7,345 nt of DNA, taken from Oscillospiraceae bacterium (GTDB lineage Bacteria > Bacillota > Clostridia > Oscillospirales > Ruminococcaceae). The stretch is from assembly GCA_017416665.1 (NCBI GenBank), contig JAFQBO010000213.1:1-7345 (forward strand). The letters run 5' to 3'. The notes below the pieces were generated by a model. That model saw only the letters and a list, made by a program, of their open reading frames with translations. It was not told where the DNA came from and did not search any database. The translations under genes were made by a program, and so were the position numbers. The first letter of the stretch is position 1. Each line of letters begins with the position of its first letter. Positions 4,503-7,345 of the stretch are shown one piece after another.

Positions 4503-6749
4503 TTAAATAGTAATATTGAGTGCTGAATCATCTGAAACTGATTTTATAGGTTCAGTTTCCGAATCAAACGAGACATTTTTGTCCGAGACATTTCGGATTT
4601 TGTTTTTAAGCTGTCTGAAATGGTTCTGCTGATTTGCCTCATCCTGACGTCTTTCATCATACTGATCGAACGCTGACTGTGCATGCATAACTGTTTCCGT
4701 TGTTTTAACAGTATTGTTTTCAATTTCAACATTATGCTGATTGAGTGTGTTCTGAAGAGCAACCAGATCACGGTTTAAGAGTTCCGCTGTCTTTTCACTT
4801 GAAGCAATCATTGAAAGAACAGCCTTACCGCCTTCTTCTGAAACAAGCTTTACAAGAATTTCTCCCAAACCTTCAGGTCTGAGTCTTACAGTAAATTCAC
4901 TTTTTCCCTTTTCAAGGTTTTCGTAAATTCCCTTTGAAAGCTGCTGATCAGGAGTACCGTATTTTGCCTTGTTCATTTCAAGTTCTGCAAATGCTCTTTC
5001 AAAGCTTATGTCAACCTTATGTGCAAAATCGTCCGGATTAACGCCTGTCATAGATGCTGAAACAGGATTTGAAGTTTCAGTTTCATCTGAAATTTCAGAA
5101 ACAACATTTTCCTTTACACTTTTCATTGTACGTGCAAGGTCGATTGATTTTTCTGCTGTCTGCTGATTATGTCTGAAAAGTTCCGACTGTGCATTTTCTG
5201 CATTTTTTTCAGCAGAAACGTAACTTACAATTTCCATTTCACCGCTTTTAATCATTTCATGCGGATTAAATGTAATTTTACCATTTGACTTTGCAGTATC
5301 TGAAACATTTTCAATGCCCTTGAAAATTTCATTTGCCGAAATATCGGAAACATTCGGAATACTGTTACCTGTACCGACGAATTCAAGCAATCCCGCAAGC
5401 TGTGTCGGGTCAACCTTCAACATGCTTTCAGAAAAATCAAAACTGTCCTTTACTTCCTTTTCGGAAGAAAGTTCTGAAAGTAAATCCATAACAAAGCTGT
5501 TTCCATCAGACGAAGGAGTTTTTTCAGCCACCTTCATTATTTCAGGAGAAATAAATCCCATTAAGTTACGGATGTTGTCCTGAGCCTGTGTATCAACCGT
5601 ATTCAAATCAGAAAGGTTCTGCATCTGAGCATAATATTCAGATATATTTACATTCTGATTGGTGTTAAGCTGCCAGAAACCTGAAGTTTCATTGTTTCTG
5701 CCTGTGTTTTCAGGAGCTGAAACAGGTATTTTATTTGAAATATTATCAATGTAAAGTTCATTTGAAGCTTCCATTGAATTTTCAATGTGGAGTATTTCCG
5801 ATGACGGCTTCTGTACATTTTCAGCCTTTGGCATTTCTGCAACCAGTGTCTGTACATTTTCAGTCTTTGGCATTTCCTCAACCGGAATCTGTTCATTTTC
5901 AGTCTTTGGCATTTCCTCAACCGGAATCTGTACGTTTTCAGCCTTTGGCATTTCTGCAATCGGATTCTGTACATTTTCAGTTTTTGGCATTTCTGCAATC
6001 GGCTTCTGTACATTTTCAGCCTTTGGCATTTCCTCAACCGAAATCTGTACATTTTCAGCCTTTGGCATTTCTGCAATCGGCTTCTGTACATTTTCAGACT
6101 TTGGCATTTCCTCAACCGAAATCTGTACATTTTCAGCCTTTGGCATTTCTGCAATCGGAGTATGTACATTTTCAGCCTTTGGCATTTCTGCAATCGGATT
6201 CTGCATTTCAGCCTTTGGCATTTCTACAATCGGCTTCTGCACATTTTCAGCCTTTGGCATTTCTGCAATCGGAGTATGTACATTTTCAGCCTTTGGTGTC
6301 TCTGCAATCGGCTTCTGTACAGTTTCTGTTTTCTGATTTTCAATTACAGGTGTCTGTAAATTTTCTTCCTGCGGAAGTTCTTCTGCATTCTGAATGTTCA
6401 GACCATTCTGTGAAAACTGGTTATTAACAGATTCTGTATTTTCCTGTAACAGATTAACAACCTGCTGAATATTGAGTGACTGCATTGGCTTACCTGATAA
6501 ATCCATAAGATTCTGCATAAGTTCCTGCGGATTTTCAGATGAATTCTGCATATCAGCCATCTGTGGCATTGCAGCATTGTTTTCAATCCCCGAAGCATCA
6601 ATAAGACCCTGCTGATTTTGTACAATCATAAGCATTATGTCTGCAAAAGACACTCCTGACTGCATAAGCTGAGAAACATTGATTCCCTGTGATGACGCCT
6701 GTGCCAGCACATCAGCTCTCAATCCCTGAGTAATCTGTCCGAATTCCAT
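4503..6749 (-). CDS. fliK: FliK hook-length control protein with a 13-unit tandem repeat
   Basis: FliK is an exported protein that measures the growing hook and then, through its C-terminal domain contacting FlhB, switches export from hook to filament subunits. Starting at ATG 6747-6749 it has 748 residues; Salmonella FliK has about 405. Three parts are visible. Residues 1-145 are rich in Gln, Asn and Met. Residues 146-313 are thirteen copies of a 13-residue repeat (consensus KPIAEMPKAENVQ). A Ser/Glu/Asn-rich linker then leads to a conserved C-terminal hook-length domain at about residues 616-685, including FTVRLRPEGLGEILVKL and a following helix (ELLNRDLVALQNTL). There is no cysteine and one Trp. 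The longest frame begins at GTG 6759-6761, but that codon and the next GTG lie inside the Shine-Dalgarno AGGTGG (6758-6763), so the ATG is preferred. The TAA stop abuts the flgD ribosome binding site, suggesting coupled translation. Confidence 0.93.
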   Translation of the reverse strand: MEFGQITQGLRADVLAQASSQGINVSQLMQSGVSFADIMLMIVQNQQGLIDASGIENNAAMPQMADMQNSSENPQELMQNLMDLSGKPMQSLNIQQVVNLLQENTESVNNQFSQNGLNIQNAEELPQEENLQTPVIENQKTETVQKPIAETPKAENVHTPIAEMPKAENVQKPIVEMPKAEMQNPIAEMPKAENVHTPIAEMPKAENVQISVEEMPKSENVQKPIAEMPKAENVQISVEEMPKAENVQKPIAEMPKTENVQNPIAEMPKAENVQIPVEEMPKTENEQIPVEEMPKTENVQTLVAEMPKAENVQKPSSEILHIENSMEASNELYIDNISNKIPVSAPENTGRNNETSGFWQLNTNQNVNISEYYAQMQNLSDLNTVDTQAQDNIRNLMGFISPEIMKVAEKTPSSDGNSFVMDLLSELSSEKEVKDSFDFSESMLKVDPTQLAGLLEFVGTGNSIPNVSDISANEIFKGIENVSDTAKSNGKITFNPHEMIKSGEMEIVSYVSAEKNAENAQSELFRHNQQTAEKSIDLARTMKSVKENVVSEISDETETSNPVSASMTGVNPDDFAHKVDISFERAFAELEMNKAKYGTPDQQLSKGIYENLEKGKSEFTVRLRPEGLGEILVKLVSEEGGKAVLSMIASSEKTAELLNRDLVALQNTLNQHNVEIENNTVKTTETVMHAQSAFDQYDERRQDEANQQNHFRQLKNKIRNVSDKNVSFDSETEPIKSVSDDSALNITI
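5811..6314 (-). repeat. 13-unit, 39-base tandem repeat inside fliK
   Basis: The array occupies 504 bases: twelve units of 39 bases and one of 36. The anchor TTTGGCAT (plus strand) recurs at 5827, 5866, 5905, 5944, 5983, 6022, 6061, 6100, 6139 and 6178, then after a 36-base step at 6214 and 6253; the 6292 copy reads TTTGGTGT. Each unit encodes a form of KPIAEMPKAENVQ. Two main types occur: 'xPIAE' and '[S/P]VEE'. Degenerate copies flank the array on both sides (TPVIENQKTETVQ before it, KPSSEILHIENSM after it), suggesting older, diverged units. All unit lengths are multiples of three, so copy-number change keeps the frame. Confidence 0.97.
5991..6146 (-). repeat. 78-base higher-order tandem duplication inside the fliK array
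   Basis: Bases 5991-6068 and 6069-6146 are two copies of the same pair of 39-base units. They differ at one position only (6021 C versus 6099 A on the plus strand), which makes Ala versus Ser in the protein. The pair is one 'VEE' unit and one 'PIAE' unit. The match is much closer than between other unit pairs in the array, as expected from a recent two-unit duplication by slippage or unequal recombination. Confidence 0.88.
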
Positions 6750-6757
6750 TTTTTTCA

Positions 6758-6766
6758 CCACCTTTC
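6758..6766 (-). promoter_or_regulatory. fliK ribosome binding site, decides the start
   Basis: On the minus strand this reads GAAAGGTGG, with the core AGGTGG at 6758-6763. It lies eight bases before the ATG at 6747-6749. The two in-frame GTG codons at 6759-6761 and 6756-6758 overlap it and have no Shine-Dalgarno of their own. This supports a protein beginning MEFGQITQ. Confidence 0.75.
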
Positions 6767-6786
6767 AATGTAATCAATATCTATAA

Positions 6787-7227
6787 TCATTCAGCAGTCA
6801 GCTTAAATGAGAGAAACTCTTCAATAGCCGCTTCATTTTCCTTGGCTGCCATATGGTTATATTCTTCTCTTTGTGAGTCTCTGAGCTTTTCCAGCCCTGA
6901 AACATCCTGAGAAAGTGCTACGACCTTTCTCCTTTGCTTTTCAATTTTCATATCCATAAGATTTATCTGGTATCTCAGCTGAGTCTGTTCACGCTTGATA
7001 CCGTCCATCTGCATACTGTAAAACATAAGCTTTGAAGCGGTTGTGCCCCTTGCGACTTCTTCTTTGGATTTTTCACGGATTTGATCATTAAGCAAATCCA
7101 AATCCTCAATACGCTTTTCGTAGCCATTTTTTTCACGTCTGAGAGCCATCAGAGAATTTTTTTCCGCCTCAAGAATCTGTTTTTTATAGTCATACATTTT
7201 CTGTAAAGAAAACGAGAATTTTTTCAT
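6787..7227 (-). CDS. fliJ: FliJ flagellar export protein
   Basis: This encodes 146 residues, the usual length of FliJ. The protein opens with MKKFSFSLQKMYDYKKQ, the family's typical start (Phe-x-Phe-x-Leu followed by a basic helix). It is almost entirely charged and predicted helical throughout, consistent with the FliJ two-helix coiled coil. FliJ is a cytoplasmic component of the type III export machine. In characterised species it inserts into the FliI ATPase ring like the gamma subunit of F1 and helps deliver substrates and chaperones to FlhA. The ATG at 7225-7227 has an AGGAAG ribosome binding site at 7236-7241, eight bases upstream. The gene sits between fliI and fliK with short gaps. 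Sequence identity between FliJ proteins is low, so the call uses length, the N-terminus, coiled-coil character and context together. Confidence 0.9.
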   Translation of the reverse strand: MKKFSFSLQKMYDYKKQILEAEKNSLMALRREKNGYEKRIEDLDLLNDQIREKSKEEVARGTTASKLMFYSMQMDGIKREQTQLRYQINLMDMKIEKQRRKVVALSQDVSGLEKLRDSQREEYNHMAAKENEAAIEEFLSFKLTAE

Positions 7228-7242
7228 TCAAAACACTTCCTA

Positions 7243-7345
7243 TTATGCAATAATCTGAGTCATAATAGCCACTGTTTCAACAAATTCGACCTTTTCGCTG
7301 ACAGTTTGCTGAAGTAATTCATTTATAGCCTGCATACGATGTATA
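7243..7345 (-). CDS. fliI: FliI flagellar export ATPase, C-terminal end only (partial)
   Basis: Only the last 33 or so codons are in the window; the gene continues past the right edge. The frame ends in a TAA stop at 7243-7245 and reads ...RMQAINELLQQ...EFVETVAIM.... This resembles the C-terminal helical tail of FliI/YscN-type ATPases, where a segment like 'INxFLxQ' precedes 'FxETVxxM'. FliI is the cytoplasmic ATPase of the flagellar type III export apparatus. It forms a hexamer below the export gate and works with FliJ. The stop lies 15 bases before the fliJ start, matching the usual fliI-fliJ-fliK order. The Walker motifs are outside the window, so the call rests on the tail plus the neighbour. 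An unrelated upstream gene is possible but unlikely. Confidence 0.8.
   Translation of the reverse strand, partial: IHRMQAINELLQQTVSEKVEFVETVAIMTQIIA

Noticed and set aside
5648..6193. Second minus-strand frame of 181 codons within fliK
   Set aside because: It is a repetitive Arg/Lys/Gln-rich translation held open by the same repeat effect, with no family resemblance.
5811..6314. Possible CRISPR array because of regular 39-base spacing
   Set aside because: The units are directly adjacent with no unique spacers, are coding in frame with fliK, and vary at many positions.
5735..6427. Plus-strand open frames of 230 and 183 codons across the fliK repeats
   Set aside because: The 39-base repeat is a multiple of three, so any frame without a stop in one unit stays open through the array. 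They read as repetitive Phe/Ser/Gln-rich translations, lack plausible starts, and oppose the clear fliK domain structure.
6750..6761. GTG start for fliK four codons upstream of the ATG
   Set aside because: Both GTG codons overlap the Shine-Dalgarno AGGTGG and have no site of their own; the ATG at 6747-6749 is at the proper distance.

Overview
The window is the interior of a flagellar/motility operon. All nine recognised genes lie on the minus strand, so transcription runs from the right edge to the left. Gene order, protein sequences and strong GGAGG-type ribosome binding sites point to a motile Gram-positive bacterium of the class Clostridia. A gut or rumen Lachnospiraceae/Oscillospiraceae relative is plausible, but the sequence does not settle the genus.

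Layout in transcription order: the 3' end of fliI (export ATPase, 7345-7243), fliJ (export chaperone/stalk, 7227-6787), fliK (hook-length control, 6749-4503, with a 13-unit tandem repeat), flgD (hook cap, 4487-4002), a small conserved flagellar-operon protein of unknown function (3961-3572), flgE (hook protein, 3482-1902), flbD/swrD-like (1822-1640), motA (1607-807) and motB (786 to the left edge, incomplete). The gaps are 12 to 89 bases. I found no convincing internal promoter or rho-independent terminator, so the genes are probably co-transcribed from a promoter outside the window.

The genes follow the order of hook assembly. FliI/FliJ feed substrates to the type III export gate. FlgD caps the growing hook, FlgE is the hook subunit, and FliK measures the hook and switches export specificity. 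MotA/MotB then form the stator that powers the finished motor, and the FlbD/SwrD family is linked to stator power in Bacillus subtilis. Most start codons have a clear Shine-Dalgarno sequence. Two starts need comment: motB is forced to use TTG, and fliK is best started at an ATG four codons inside the longest open frame.

The main point of interest is the tandem repeat in fliK. It is a 504-base array of 39-base units encoding a 13-residue Pro/Glu/Lys repeat in the presumed ruler segment, with signs of recent expansion. Secondary points are two intercistronic structures that flank the hook gene, the uncharacterised protein between flgD and flgE, and the absence of a MotE/YlxF-like gene between fliJ and fliK. 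I see no mobile element, CRISPR array, tRNA, rRNA or defence system, and no evidence of a wholly new system.
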